Shown: piece after piece, positions 32,433 to 42,742 of the stretch | Layout: each line of letters begins with the position of its first letter | Position numbering within the stretch: the first letter of the stretch is position 1 | Assembly (NCBI RefSeq): GCF_015686695.1 | Contig: NZ_JADPMR010000001.1 | Coordinates: forward strand, 682,001 to 746,000 | From: Vibrio nitrifigilis | Lineage (GTDB): Bacteria > Pseudomonadota > Gammaproteobacteria > Enterobacterales > Vibrionaceae | Length of the DNA stretch: 64,000 nucleotides | Direction of reading: 5' to 3' | Made by a program: the position numbers and the translations under genes | The notes under the pieces: generated by a model | The model's database searches: none | Seen by the model: only the letters and a program-made list of their open reading frames with translations | Told to the model about the DNA's origin: nothing

Positions 32433-33434
32433 ATGAGTCTGCACCTTTCTAATGTCATTTTGCATCAATTGCGTAAAAATGATAACGACGAGCTTGTCGT
32501 AAACTTTAGAGCACAAGCCCTTGATAATGATAACTCAACTGAGAACCTAGTGGCTGAATTGCATCGAGTTTTTAATGCAAAAGCAGGTAAAGGTTTTGGT
32601 TCTTTCCAATCTGACAGCGATTTTGAACTGTGGTTGCAAGAACTACGTCAGGGAACTCGCAATTTTTACGATTTCTCACAAATTAGCGCTCAGCGCCTAA
32701 AAGATGAACTATCTAAGTATCCATTTGCCGATGAAGGTATTTTGGTGATGGCTGAATATCAATCATTGGCGACAGATTACTTGTTTATTGGTCTTCTTCC
32801 TATGCACCAAAGCCTTAAAGTAACCGAAAGGCTTGATATCAGTGCAACCGACTACTTAGATATTAGCAAAATGGACATTGCTGCGCGTATAGATATTTCG
32901 AGTTATGAGACAGATAAAGAGTCAAACCGTTATCTAGCGTATATCAAAGGACGAGTTGGACGTAAGGTAGCGGACTTTTTCCTCGACTTTTTGCAAGCCG
33001 AAGTGGGCCTAGATACGAAACAGCAAAATCAGGTGTTAATGCAGGCCGTCGAAGATTTTTGTACCGATTCTCAACTGGAAAAGAGTGAAGCAATTAGTTA
33101 CAAAAAACAGGTCTACGATTACTGTAATGAGCAGATTAAATCAGGTGATGAGATTGAAATTAAGGAATTGTCTGGTGAATTAGAGCCGACAACCGAAGGT
33201 ACTAGCTTTCTAGATTTTACTCAGCAGCATGGTTATGAATTGGAAGAGAGCTTCCCCGGCGATCGAAGCACAGTACGTAAGTTAACGAAATACGTCGGTG
33301 CTGGTGGTGGTTTAAATATCAGTTTTGATAGTTTATTGATGGGCGAACGAGTGTTTTATGATCCAGAAACGGATACTTTAACGATTAAAGGTACGCCACC
33401 TAATTTACGTGACCAATTAACTCGTAATAAATAA
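32433..33434 (+). CDS. yejK: Nucleoid-associated protein YejK (NdpA)
   Basis: The 333-residue soluble protein starts MSLHLSNVILHQLRKN and contains VGRKVADFFLDFLQAEVGLD and the C-terminal GGLNISFDSLLMGERVFYDPE segment of the NdpA family. It binds the nucleoid; in E. coli it interacts with topoisomerase IV and gyrase. The gene is divergent from yejL-yejM and ends at a bidirectional terminator shared with the antiporter gene. Confidence 0.94.
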   Translation: MSLHLSNVILHQLRKNDNDELVVNFRAQALDNDNSTENLVAELHRVFNAKAGKGFGSFQSDSDFELWLQELRQGTRNFYDFSQISAQRLKDELSKYPFADEGILVMAEYQSLATDYLFIGLLPMHQSLKVTERLDISATDYLDISKMDIAARIDISSYETDKESNRYLAYIKGRVGRKVADFFLDFLQAEVGLDTKQQNQVLMQAVEDFCTDSQLEKSEAISYKKQVYDYCNEQIKSGDEIEIKELSGELEPTTEGTSFLDFTQQHGYELEESFPGDRSTVRKLTKYVGAGGGLNISFDSLLMGERVFYDPETDTLTIKGTPPNLRDQLTRNK

Positions 33435-33450
33435 CGTTATACACATAAAT

Positions 33451-33477
33451 AAAAAAGAGCGCGGTGCGCTCTTTTTT
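33451..33477. terminator. Bidirectional terminator between yejK and the Na+/H+ antiporter
   Basis: AAAAAAGAGCGC-GGT-GCGCTCTTTTTT is a perfect 12-base stem with A/T tails in both directions between convergent genes. Confidence 0.9.
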
Positions 33478-33498
33478 AATATTGGTTACTAATGTCGT

Positions 33499-34956
33499 TT
33501 ATGCAGGTGTATTTTCTGAGGCCAGCACACTGTCATCATCACTACTTTGTGTTGCTTGTTTGGAATCAGTCGTCACCGGTTGGCATGGGTTAACAAACCA
33601 GCCCATATAAGAACAGACAATGGTAATAATGATACAAACAAAGCTTAACCACATGTAGGGGGCATAGGAGAGGGTTGCGACGCCTAAGATACTTGCCATA
33701 TAAATACCGTTATCGCTCCATGGCACCATCCCTGAAGTTAATGTGCCGCCAAATTCTGCGTTACGCGATAGGTTCTGGCGTTCATACCCGAGGCGATCGT
33801 AATTTTTCGCACAGATTTTTGGTGTGAGGATCAGTGATACATACATGGCTGAGCCAAACACATTACCCAAGAAAGCGGTTGCGATCGTACTGACTGATAA
33901 AGAACCGGCACTTTGGACTCGATGCTCGAACAGTTTTGCGACGGTTTCCAGCACGCCTACTTTATCGAGTAACCCACCAAAACCTAAACCGAATACAATA
34001 ACAGCGACCGAACCTAGCATGGATGACATTCCGCCGCGGTTTAAGATTGAATCAATGAACTCGACGCCAGAATGAATGCTAAATGGTGCCCATGCTGTTC
34101 TGAAAGCTTGCAAAAAGTCGACATCTTGGATCATGACTGCCCAAACAATACCGAGTAGCGAGCCGAAGCTAATAACAGGGAAAGAAGGCATCCTTAGCGC
34201 GAGTAAACCCAACACAATGACGACAGGTACAAATGAGTAGGGAGTAATGTAGAACTGATCTTCCATGGCATGCATCACGCCTTGTACTTGCGACATGTCT
34301 ACTTGGCCGGAGTAGTGGAAGCCAAACAGCGTAAACATAATGGCGGTAATAATATAGCTGATAGTTGCAATCGGTAACATGCCACGGATATGTTTTACGA
34401 CTTCTACGTTAGACATGGTAGAAGCCAAAATGACAGAATCAGATAATGGTGACATTTTATCGCCAAAGTAGCATCCAGAAAGCACAGCCCCTGCAGTAAT
34501 AGCGGATGGCACTCCCAACCCTTGACCTATCCCCATCATAGCGATACCAGCCGTGCCGGCTGCACCCCAAGATGTACCTGTTGCTAAAGCGGTTAGTGAA
34601 CAGATGATCATGGTGGCAAGAAGGAAAATAGACGGGTGAATGGCCTTTAATCCATAGTAGATAATCGTGGGTACGATACCACCAGAAATCCATGTGCCGA
34701 CCAAGGCCCCTACAGCTAAAAGAATTAAAACAGCACCTAGGCCGTTTGATATGCCGTTTAATGCTGCTTTTTCTAAGTCTTGGTACTTATGACCAAGGCG
34801 AATTCCAAGAGTGATAATAATAAACCAGCCAATATACAGTGCGAGCTGAATTGGCAGATCCAATTTTGCGGTAAACGAAAATGCGAGTAGCAAAAATAAA
34901 CCCAGTGATACCACTACCTGTAGCACGCTAGGTAAACGTTTTGGGGCCAGTGCCAT
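33499..34956 (-). CDS. NhaC-family Na+/H+ antiporter
   Basis: The 485-residue protein has about twelve membrane helices and the NhaC features: GGIVPTIIYYGLK, ATGTSWGAAGTAGIAMMGIG (the TSWGTxG motif) and SGCYFGDKMSPLSDS. It exchanges cytoplasmic sodium for protons, fitting a marine organism. The C-terminal tail is Thr/Ser/Asp-rich. It ends at the terminator shared with yejK. Confidence 0.93.
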   Translation of the reverse strand: MALAPKRLPSVLQVVVSLGLFLLLAFSFTAKLDLPIQLALYIGWFIIITLGIRLGHKYQDLEKAALNGISNGLGAVLILLAVGALVGTWISGGIVPTIIYYGLKAIHPSIFLLATMIICSLTALATGTSWGAAGTAGIAMMGIGQGLGVPSAITAGAVLSGCYFGDKMSPLSDSVILASTMSNVEVVKHIRGMLPIATISYIITAIMFTLFGFHYSGQVDMSQVQGVMHAMEDQFYITPYSFVPVVIVLGLLALRMPSFPVISFGSLLGIVWAVMIQDVDFLQAFRTAWAPFSIHSGVEFIDSILNRGGMSSMLGSVAVIVFGLGFGGLLDKVGVLETVAKLFEHRVQSAGSLSVSTIATAFLGNVFGSAMYVSLILTPKICAKNYDRLGYERQNLSRNAEFGGTLTSGMVPWSDNGIYMASILGVATLSYAPYMWLSFVCIIITIVCSYMGWFVNPCQPVTTDSKQATQSSDDDSVLASENTPA

Positions 34957-35376
34957 TATAAATGCCTCTTGCGAATGGTTATGCTATTGGATGAACAGTA
35001 AAGCCGATTAAAACAAGCCGACACTCTACAGTAGTTGAATAAATATATCGAGTTTTGGCTTATAAAATGTAGATTACACTACGAAAATCGATTACTTACG
35101 ACATGAAATGTTGTTTATTTGGGGTTGTTTTAAAATAAAGTGTTATGAGCTGTAAGCTCTCTGTAAACAAGTAGGAATCCATCCATGTGTTAGAGGGACA
35201 TGCGTTTTAAACCGACCGATTTTGGACTTTTTGCCTAGTTGAGCTGGTTTACGGCAGAAATCATGTTCGTCGGATAGAAAAAGTTTGGGATTTTATCAAG
35301 AAACCCTTGAGATTTTATGCTGAACCACTTATAGATGGGGGTAAGTTTTTTAGGAGATAACACGGAGAGTGCAAGA
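34957..35376. other. Intergenic region upstream of asd
   Basis: A 420-base region holding the divergent promoters of the antiporter gene and asd. I looked for a lysine riboswitch but did not find its conserved core. There is no credible coding frame. The asd start is preceded by a GGAGAG ribosome site. Confidence 0.4.
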
Positions 35377-36489
35377 ATGAGAGTTGGTCTAGTTGGTTGG
35401 CGCGGTATGGTTGGTTCGGTACTGATGCAACGTATGGTAGAAGAAGGCGATTTCAATTTTATTGAAGCCGTCTTTTTTAGTACTTCGCAAATCGGTATTG
35501 CTGCGCCAAACTTCGGTAAAGAAGCGGGCACACTACAAGATGCCTTTGATATCGAAAGCCTTAAAAAATTAGATGTAGTCGTCACCTGTCAAGGTGGTAG
35601 CTACACAGAAAAAGTGTACCCAGAGCTTCGCAAAGCTGGCTGGAAAGGCTATTGGATTGATGCAGCATCAACATTACGTATGGTTGATGATTCGATTATC
35701 ACGTTGGATCCTGTGAACTTAAAACAAATTCAAGCAGGTATTCATGGTGGTACTAAAACCTTTGTAGGCGGTAACTGTACGGTAAGCTTAATGCTCATGG
35801 GCTTAGGTGGTCTATTTGAGCGTGGTTTGGTTGAATGGATGAGCGCCATGACCTATCAAGCAGCTTCAGGTGCTGGCGCAAAAAATATGCGCGAACTCAT
35901 TTCTCAAATGGGCGTGATTGCTGATTCTGTAAGTTCTGAGCTGGCGAATCCATCAAGTTCTATTCTAGATATCGACCGCAAAGTTTCTGAAACAATGCGT
36001 TCTCCTAGTTTCCCAACTGATCAATTTGGTGTACCTCTAGCGGGTTCATTGATTCCTTGGATCGATGTGAAACGTGAAAACGGTCAAAGTAAAGAAGAGT
36101 GGAAAGCAGCCGCAGAAGCTAACAAAATTTTAGGCATTCAAGATTCACCAGTGCCAATTGATGGAACTTGTGTACGTATAGGTTCTATGCGTTGTCACTC
36201 TCAGGCGTTAACCATCAAGCTAAAACAGAATGTGCCGCTGGATGAAATTGAAGAGATGATTGCTTCTCACAATGAATGGGTGAAAGTGATTCCAAACGAT
36301 CGCGATATTACCGCACAAGAACTGTCTCCAGCAAAAGTGACTGGTACGCTTTCTGTTCCTGTTGGCCGTCTACGTAAAATGAGTATGGGTGATGATTTCT
36401 TGAATGCCTTTACTGTCGGTGACCAATTATTGTGGGGGGCGGCTGAACCTTTACGTCGTACTCTACGTATTATTCTGGCTGAAAAGTAA
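35377..36489 (+). CDS. asd: Aspartate-semialdehyde dehydrogenase
   Basis: The ATG at 35377 gives MRVGLVGWRGMVGSVLMQRM with the NADP-binding GxxGxxG turn, and CACGGAGAG stands just upstream; the frame upstream of it is not conserved. The 370-residue enzyme has the active-site cysteine in GGNCTVSLM (about residue 135) and the RIGSMRCHSQALTI segment with the catalytic histidine. It reduces aspartyl phosphate to aspartate semialdehyde for lysine, diaminopimelate, threonine and methionine synthesis. The length and sequence fit the gram-negative enzyme. Confidence 0.96.
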   Translation: MRVGLVGWRGMVGSVLMQRMVEEGDFNFIEAVFFSTSQIGIAAPNFGKEAGTLQDAFDIESLKKLDVVVTCQGGSYTEKVYPELRKAGWKGYWIDAASTLRMVDDSIITLDPVNLKQIQAGIHGGTKTFVGGNCTVSLMLMGLGGLFERGLVEWMSAMTYQAASGAGAKNMRELISQMGVIADSVSSELANPSSSILDIDRKVSETMRSPSFPTDQFGVPLAGSLIPWIDVKRENGQSKEEWKAAAEANKILGIQDSPVPIDGTCVRIGSMRCHSQALTIKLKQNVPLDEIEEMIASHNEWVKVIPNDRDITAQELSPAKVTGTLSVPVGRLRKMSMGDDFLNAFTVGDQLLWGAAEPLRRTLRIILAEK

Positions 36490-36666
36490 GCGTGTTCTAA
36501 CGATCGGGGTTACTTACCTATAGAGCAGCCGACAAGGTTTAGTGAATAGGGAAGGGAGACAACAGCGAAACGCTGGTTTGCAGTGCTTCATGTTGAAAGT
36601 AATACCGTCATAGCGAGCAGCTCACTGACAATGCCAGTGCATGTTTATCTCCGAATCTGCACCAAC

Positions 36667-36692
36667 AAAAGCGCCCAGTTAGGCGCTTTTTT
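36667..36692. terminator. Bidirectional terminator between asd and marC-type gene
   Basis: AAAAGCGCC and GGCGCTTTT arms around a six-base loop with T-runs on both strands. It sits about 180 bases after asd and 22 bases after the convergent gene. Confidence 0.85.
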
Positions 36693-36713
36693 CGATCATG
36701 AGTTATATAGGAT

Positions 36714-37352
36714 TTAACCTAACCCCGGTAATAAGCTACGCAGACCGTTCGTAATAAACTCAATGCCTAAAGATCCAAGAATCAACCCCATAATACGTGT
36801 GATGACGTTAATGCCTGTTTGTCCGAGTAGTTTGACGATATATGGCGCCGAGCGAAACAATAACCAACTAGCAAAGCAGAATAGGCAAATGGTTATGCTG
36901 ATACCTATGGTATCCCATGTGCTAGGGTAGCGTGCGCCATAGACAATTGTAGAACTGATCGCTCCGGGGCCTGCCATTAATGGCATTGCGAGTGGAACGA
37001 CACCGACTTGCTCACGGCTTATGTACTCATTTTTTTCTTGTTTGTTCTGTTTATCTTCACCTAACTTACCGCTCATCATTGAGAAAGCAATGCTAATCAG
37101 CAGTAAACCGCCAGCAACCCTGAAAGAGTCAAGAGAGATACTAAACATATCAAGTAGCATCTGACCGCCGAGTAGAGAGCAAATTAGAATAACCCCAACA
37201 GAAATATTGGCAGTGCGAGCCGTTTTAAGGCGCTCTTCCTGTTCCATATGACTGGTAAGAGAAACAAACACGGGCATGATGCCAACAGGGTTCACTGCGG
37301 CCACCAGACCGAGAAAAAATTGCAAAAAAATGGCGAACTCAACACTGTTCAT
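36714..37352 (-). CDS. MarC family inner-membrane protein (YhgN type)
   Basis: The 212-residue protein has six hydrophobic segments and the MarC features NPVGIMPVFVSLT near the N-terminus, and PLAMPLMAGPGAISSTIVYG in the middle. The family was once linked to multiple antibiotic resistance, but its function is unproven. Of the family members it looks closest to YhgN, which in many gammaproteobacteria lies next to asd, as here. Confidence 0.9.
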   Translation of the reverse strand: MNSVEFAIFLQFFLGLVAAVNPVGIMPVFVSLTSHMEQEERLKTARTANISVGVILICSLLGGQMLLDMFSISLDSFRVAGGLLLISIAFSMMSGKLGEDKQNKQEKNEYISREQVGVVPLAMPLMAGPGAISSTIVYGARYPSTWDTIGISITICLFCFASWLLFRSAPYIVKLLGQTGINVITRIMGLILGSLGIEFITNGLRSLLPGLG

Positions 37353-38013
37353 TAGGTCATCTCATTAAACGATTAAAAATCGTATGGCAATTGACTCATG
37401 ATGAGCCAGAAAGGATACGAATGAAAATTGGCCGCTAATGTAAGGCAAAATATCGGTAACGACGAATGAAAAAAATTATGGTCGATTTTTGTCCACGCAT
37501 TACAAAAAATAATAGGAAAAGACAATAATGCTGTTCAGTCGTGGTGGAGCAAGGCATGAAGTCTATCTAAGTTATGCGTTTGTTATCAAATTGACTGCAT
37601 TATGTAGATATATTGGTTGACCTTAAATCAGTTGCAGTGTTTATATGTATACTACTAGTAGCACATTTGTTGTGTGTGGCGGTTGTTCCCATGTAGCAGA
37701 ATGAAATTTTTTTACATAAAGGTGTAATTTTATTATTAGTTGTTGCTAAATTGCACATTAATGTGATTTTCTTCTAAAAATAAATTCTATTAATTTTCAA
37801 AGACTTATATATTTTTTACGCTGTAAATAAAATTTGTGTGTTTTTAATTTGAGGAACTGATCTGAGTCAATTTTTTTCAAAAGATGAAATATTATACTCA
37901 AGCCATGAAAGCAATTTACTAAGTATGTAGTCGTTTAAGTTGTTGAAATTCATGTGTTACTAGGGCGAATACTTACTAAAAAGTTTTTATATTTTAAATT
38001 TAGGAGATTCATT
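37353..38013. other. Long AT-rich regulatory region upstream of adhE
   Basis: This 661-base stretch has no credible gene. It is AT-rich and leads into adhE, whose ribosome site TAGGAG is at 38001-38006. A long upstream region is typical of adhE, which is controlled by several regulators (FNR, Cra, Rex-like, Fis in relatives). One imperfect FNR-like box is listed separately; no other site is clear. Confidence 0.45.
37857..37870 (+). promoter_or_regulatory. Imperfect FNR-type box upstream of adhE
   Basis: CTGATCTGAGTCAA matches the TTGAT-N4-ATCAA consensus at eight of ten positions. It lies about 150 bases before the adhE start. Anaerobic control of adhE makes it plausible but it is weak. Confidence 0.3.
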
Positions 38014-40770
38014 ATGCCTGTAACTAACTTGGCAGAACTCGATGCTCTTGTGGCTCGCGTGAAAAATGCACAAGCGGAGTTTGCAACTTACTCTCAGGAG
38101 CAAGTCGATAAGATATTCCGTGCCGCATCACTCGCTGCAAACCAAGCTCGGATTCCATTAGCACAGCAAGCGGTTGAAGAGTCAGGAATGGGGATTGTTG
38201 AAGACAAAGTTATTAAAAACCACTTTGCTTCAGAATATATTTACAACAAGTACAAAGATGAAAAAACGTGTGGTGTTCTAGAAGTCGATGACAGCATGGG
38301 CACTATGACTATCGCAGAACCGGTTGGTATTATTTGCGGTATTGTTCCAACCACTAACCCAACATCTACAGCGATCTTTAAATCGCTCATCTCACTAAAA
38401 ACTCGTAACGCTATTATCTTTTCACCTCACCCACGTGCTAAACACTCGACTAATGATGCGGCAAAATTGGTTCTTGATGCAGCTGTTGCTGCTGGTGCGC
38501 CAAAAGATATTATTGGTTGGATTGATGAGCCTTCAGTTGAACTGTCTAACGCACTGATGCGCCATGATGATATTGCCTTGATTTTGGCAACGGGTGGCCC
38601 AGGTATGGTGAAAGCTGCATACTCTTCTGGTAAACCTGCCATCGGTGTTGGTGCTGGTAACGTACCGGTTGTGATTGATGAAACCGCAGATATCAAACGT
38701 GCAGTGGCTTCAGTGCTCATGTCAAAAACCTTTGATAATGGTGTGGTTTGCGCATCTGAACAAGCCGTCATCGTTGTTGATGATGTATATGAAGAAGTAA
38801 AACAACGTTTTGCGACTCACAAAGCTTATGTGTTAAGTAAAGATGAAGCAGCTAAAGTGCGCGGCACATTACTTATCGATGGTGCACTTAATGCGAAAAT
38901 CGTTGGTCAACCAGCAACTAAAATAGCAGAGATGGCCGGTGTTACGGTTCCATCTGATACTAAAGTGCTTATCGGTGAAGGTTTACACGGAAAAGTAACG
39001 ACAGAAGATGCTTTTGCTCACGAAAAGCTTTCTCCAACGTTAGGTATGTTCCGTGCAACCAATTTTGAAGATGCTGTCGAACAAGCTATTCATATGGTTG
39101 AAATCGGTGGTATCGGGCATACCTCAGGTCTATATACCAATCAAGATAAGAACCAAGATCGTATCTTGTACTTTGGTAACAAGCTAAAAACATCTCGTAT
39201 TTTGATTAATATTCCAACGACTCACGGTGGTATCGGTGATTTGTACAACTTCAATGTTGCACCATCATTGACACTAGGTTGTGGTTCTTGGGGTGGTAAC
39301 TCGATTTCTGAAAACGTAGGACCTAAACACTTAATCAACAAAAAAATCGTCGCAAAGCGGGCAGAGAACATGCTGTGGCATAAACTTCCAAAATCCGTGT
39401 ACTTCCGTCGCGGTAGCTTGCCAGTCGCTCTGGGTGACTTGGAAGGTAAAAAACGTGCATTCCTTGTGACCGACCGTTTCCTATTTAACAACGGTTACGC
39501 TGACGAAATTGTCGAGCTATTAAAAGCTCAAGGTATGGAAGTACAAACGTTCTACGAAGTAGAAGCCGATCCAACACTGTCTATTGTGAAGAAAGGTGCA
39601 GACCAAATGCACAGCTTCAAACCTGATGTGATTTTGGCTCTTGGTGGTGGTTCACCAATGGATGCAGCTAAAATTATGTGGGTTATGTATGAACACCCTG
39701 AAACTGAGTTTGAAGAACTTGCGATGCGCTTTATGGATATTCGTAAACGTATCTACAAATTCCCTAAAATGGGTCAAAAAGCAGAATTGGTTTGTATCAC
39801 TACCACGTCAGGTACTGGTTCAGAAGTTACCCCATTTGCGGTTGTGACTGATGATGAAACAGGTGCTAAATACCCATTAGCAGACTACGAATTGACCCCT
39901 AACATGGCCATTGTTGATGCGAATTTAGTGATGAATATGCCTAAATCGTTAACTGCGTTTGGTGGTTACGATGCGGTGGTTCACGCATTAGAAGCCTATG
40001 TTTCTGTGATGGCGAGTGAATACTCTGATGGTCAAGCACTACAAGCTCTTAAACTATTGAAAGAGTACTTACCATCTAGTTATAAAAATGGTGCTAATGA
40101 CCCAATTGCTCGTGAACGCGTGCATAATGCCGCAACTATCGCGGGGATTGCCTTCGCTAACGCATTCTTGGGTGTATGTCACTCAATGGCTCATAAATTA
40201 GGTGCCGAATTCCATATTGCGCATGGTTTAGCGAACGCGCTTCTAATGGAAAACGTGGTTCGTTACAACGCGAATGATAACCCAACTAAACAAACAGCGT
40301 TCTCGCAATACGACCGTCCTCAAGCACGTCGTCGTTATGCAGAAGTCGCTGAGCATCTTGGTCTAGCAAAACCTGGTGACCATACTGCAGAGAAAATACA
40401 AGCACTACTATCTTGGTTAAATGAGTTGAAAGTTGAATTGGATATTCCAATGTCGATTCAGGCGGCTGGCGTTAATGAAGCTGATTTCTTAGCAAAATTA
40501 AATGAGTTAGCGGTTGAAGCGTTCGACGACCAATGTACAGGTGCTAACCCTCGCTACCCATTGATTAGCGAGCTTAAAGAAGTTCTTCTTGCGTCTTACT
40601 ACGGTAAAGCTTATGTAGAAGGTGAAACTTTTGAAGGAACAACTGTCATCAAGAAAAAAGCTGACCAAGTGGAAGCCGTAAAACGCGCCCACGAAGCAGC
40701 AAAGGCAGAAGAAGCCTCTAAAAGCAAACCAGCAAAAGCTGGATCTAAAAAGGCGAGAGAAGAAGCTTAA
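38014..40770 (+). CDS. adhE: Bifunctional acetaldehyde-CoA/alcohol dehydrogenase AdhE
   Basis: The start at 38014 (MPVTNLAELDALVARVK) follows TAGGAGATTCATT and matches AdhE N-termini. The 918-residue protein has an N-terminal aldehyde dehydrogenase domain (about 1-440) with the catalytic cysteine in NGVVCASEQ and a C-terminal iron alcohol dehydrogenase (about 450-880), with GGGSPMDAAK and the metal-binding HALEAYVS and CHSMAHKLGAEFHIAHGLANAL histidines. It converts acetyl-CoA to ethanol in fermentation and forms spirosomes in relatives. The last 35 residues form a Lys/Ala/Glu-rich tail. Confidence 0.97.
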   Translation: MPVTNLAELDALVARVKNAQAEFATYSQEQVDKIFRAASLAANQARIPLAQQAVEESGMGIVEDKVIKNHFASEYIYNKYKDEKTCGVLEVDDSMGTMTIAEPVGIICGIVPTTNPTSTAIFKSLISLKTRNAIIFSPHPRAKHSTNDAAKLVLDAAVAAGAPKDIIGWIDEPSVELSNALMRHDDIALILATGGPGMVKAAYSSGKPAIGVGAGNVPVVIDETADIKRAVASVLMSKTFDNGVVCASEQAVIVVDDVYEEVKQRFATHKAYVLSKDEAAKVRGTLLIDGALNAKIVGQPATKIAEMAGVTVPSDTKVLIGEGLHGKVTTEDAFAHEKLSPTLGMFRATNFEDAVEQAIHMVEIGGIGHTSGLYTNQDKNQDRILYFGNKLKTSRILINIPTTHGGIGDLYNFNVAPSLTLGCGSWGGNSISENVGPKHLINKKIVAKRAENMLWHKLPKSVYFRRGSLPVALGDLEGKKRAFLVTDRFLFNNGYADEIVELLKAQGMEVQTFYEVEADPTLSIVKKGADQMHSFKPDVILALGGGSPMDAAKIMWVMYEHPETEFEELAMRFMDIRKRIYKFPKMGQKAELVCITTTSGTGSEVTPFAVVTDDETGAKYPLADYELTPNMAIVDANLVMNMPKSLTAFGGYDAVVHALEAYVSVMASEYSDGQALQALKLLKEYLPSSYKNGANDPIARERVHNAATIAGIAFANAFLGVCHSMAHKLGAEFHIAHGLANALLMENVVRYNANDNPTKQTAFSQYDRPQARRRYAEVAEHLGLAKPGDHTAEKIQALLSWLNELKVELDIPMSIQAAGVNEADFLAKLNELAVEAFDDQCTGANPRYPLISELKEVLLASYYGKAYVEGETFEGTTVIKKKADQVEAVKRAHEAAKAEEASKSKPAKAGSKKAREEA

Positions 40771-40803
40771 GCAACAGCTCTAACGTTCAAATATCTTTAA
40801 CTC

Positions 40804-40831
40804 AAAGCTCTACATATGTAGAGCTTTTTTT
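40804..40831 (+). terminator. Rho-independent terminator of adhE
   Basis: AAAGCTCTACA-TATG-like loop with a perfect partner is followed by seven T residues, 34 bases after the adhE stop. Confidence 0.88.
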
Positions 40832-40906
40832 GTGCATCAAGTAACCAAGTATTTACAAGGACAGGCAAAGTAACAATAAGATCTAATGTTATGAATGCAC
40901 AAACAA

Positions 40907-40934
40907 AAACGCTCTTCATAATGAAGAGCGTTTA
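40907..40934 (-). terminator. Rho-independent terminator of the SulP gene
   Basis: On the minus strand AAACGCTCTTCAT pairs with ATGAAGAGCGTTT and is followed by TTGT, directly after the SulP stop. Confidence 0.75.
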
Positions 40935-40943
40935 ATAAGTCAA

Positions 40944-42503
40944 TTAGTCTGCTAAGACGTTGGTCACGACTTTATACGTTGGGTCTTGTTGAACATCAAT
41001 TTCAACCAAGCTGCCCGCCTTTTTAAGCAACTTATGACAATCTTGGCTTAGATGACGTAAATGAACAGTTTTACCCAGTGCTGCGTAACGGCCTGCAACT
41101 GTTTCTATCGCATCAATCGCTGAGTGGTCTACGACACGTGACTGTGCAAAATCGATAATGATGTCTTCAGGATCGTTTTGTGCATCGAATAACTCCATAA
41201 AGTTCGCTGCTGAGCTAAAGAAAATAGGGCCATTGATTAAGTATTCTTTAGTACCTGTGTCAGTTGTTTTAGTCACTGCGTGAATTTGTTTGGCATGTTG
41301 CCAAGCAAACATCAGTGCACACGCAACAATACCTACACCGACCGCAATTGCTAAATCAGTAAAGACGGTCACCACTGTAACCAGCAAGATCAGGAAGAAA
41401 TCTTGTTTCGGTACGCGGCGTGCAAGTTTAAAGGTTGCCCATTCAAATGTGCCGATAACCACCATAAACATAACGCCAACCAGCGCGGCTAATGGAATCA
41501 TTTCGATAAGAGATGATGTGAACAAGATAAAGATCAGTAAGCCAACAGCAGCGGTAATACCCGATAAGCGACCACGACCACCTGAGTTTGTGTTGATCAT
41601 AGATTGACCGATCATGGCACAGCCACCCATAGCCCCAAACACTGAACAACTGATATTAGCAATGCCTTGGCCAATACATTCACGATTAGACTTACCGCGA
41701 GTATTGGTCATTTCATCGATGACCGATAAGGTCAGTAATGACTCAATCAAACCAACTGCAGCCAGAATGACCGAGTAAGGTAGAACAATCTTCAATGTTT
41801 CCCAAGTATACGGAACCTGCGGTAGAGCAAAGGTCGGTAAATCACCTGCTAAGGTTGCACTATCGTTACCTGCCATAGAGCGTAAGAAATCGACAACAGT
41901 TCGAGTATCTAGGTGGAATACTTGAACTAAAACCGTGACAACGATAATAGCGGCGAGTGAAGATGGCACCGCTTTAGTGAATTTCGGTAAAAAGTGGATG
42001 ATCGCCATAGTCAAAGCAACCAGCGCGAGCATGATCCACATTTTATCTTGTGGCAACCAATCCATGACACCCTGTGCATTAGGCATTTTGAATTGGGCTA
42101 ATTGGGCAAGGAAAATGATAATCGCTAGACCATTAACGAAGCCAATCATCACGGGGGTTGGTACGATTCGAATGAATTTACCCAATTTAAAGATGCCTGC
42201 GAGAACTTGAAGTACTCCCGCTAAGAAGACGGCAACAAACAGATATTGAACACCGTGATCTGCCACTAAAGCGACCATTACCACAGCCATAGAGCCAGTT
42301 GCGCCAGAAATCATGCCTGGACGACCACCAAAAATTGATGTCATTAGGCCTACTAGGAATGCGGCATATAAGCCGACCATTGGGTCGACACCAGCAACAA
42401 ATGAAAAGGCAACGGCTTCAGGAACGAGGGCGAGTGCCACTGTGATTCCTGAAAGCACATCGTTTTTCACCGAGTGCGTTGAAAACTTCGGAAATTCAAA
42501 CAT
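40944..42503 (-). CDS. SulP family anion transporter with STAS domain
   Basis: The 519-residue protein has an N-terminal membrane domain with the SulP features ALALVPEAVAFSFVAGVDPMVGLYAAF and GMISGATGSMAVV (residues about 18-380), then a cytoplasmic STAS domain (about 405-515) with DFAQSRVVDHSAIDAIE. SulP proteins carry sulfate, bicarbonate or other anions, often with sodium. Substrate cannot be told from sequence alone, though bicarbonate is a common role for marine bacterial members. It stands alone between two terminators. Confidence 0.9.
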   Translation of the reverse strand: MFEFPKFSTHSVKNDVLSGITVALALVPEAVAFSFVAGVDPMVGLYAAFLVGLMTSIFGGRPGMISGATGSMAVVMVALVADHGVQYLFVAVFLAGVLQVLAGIFKLGKFIRIVPTPVMIGFVNGLAIIIFLAQLAQFKMPNAQGVMDWLPQDKMWIMLALVALTMAIIHFLPKFTKAVPSSLAAIIVVTVLVQVFHLDTRTVVDFLRSMAGNDSATLAGDLPTFALPQVPYTWETLKIVLPYSVILAAVGLIESLLTLSVIDEMTNTRGKSNRECIGQGIANISCSVFGAMGGCAMIGQSMINTNSGGRGRLSGITAAVGLLIFILFTSSLIEMIPLAALVGVMFMVVIGTFEWATFKLARRVPKQDFFLILLVTVVTVFTDLAIAVGVGIVACALMFAWQHAKQIHAVTKTTDTGTKEYLINGPIFFSSAANFMELFDAQNDPEDIIIDFAQSRVVDHSAIDAIETVAGRYAALGKTVHLRHLSQDCHKLLKKAGSLVEIDVQQDPTYKVVTNVLAD

Positions 42504-42742
42504 GTCTATTGCTTACTTATTTTTAAAGGTGCTAGGTAACCAAATCAAGTGGATATGAGGTTATTCACTTAAGTGTAGACGATATCAACCCTGTGGGGGG
42601 ATAGCAGTTGTTCTACGTAACGATTGGTATTGTGAACGGGGAATGCTACAGAAATGTTGCCAAGAGTTCAATATACAAGCAGTGGATTAACGCTTGTAAG
42701 TACAAGAAAGTGGCAAAGTATACCTAAGTAACCTTAAAAAGC
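42504..42742. other. Intergenic region upstream of the SulP gene
   Basis: About 240 bases that must contain the SulP promoter (minus strand). I see no coding frame or named element in it. Confidence 0.35.

Noticed and set aside
35150..35376. Possible lysine riboswitch before asd
   Set aside because: AGAGGGAC is superficially similar to part of the riboswitch core, but the other conserved segments and a matching terminator or sequester helix are not visible.
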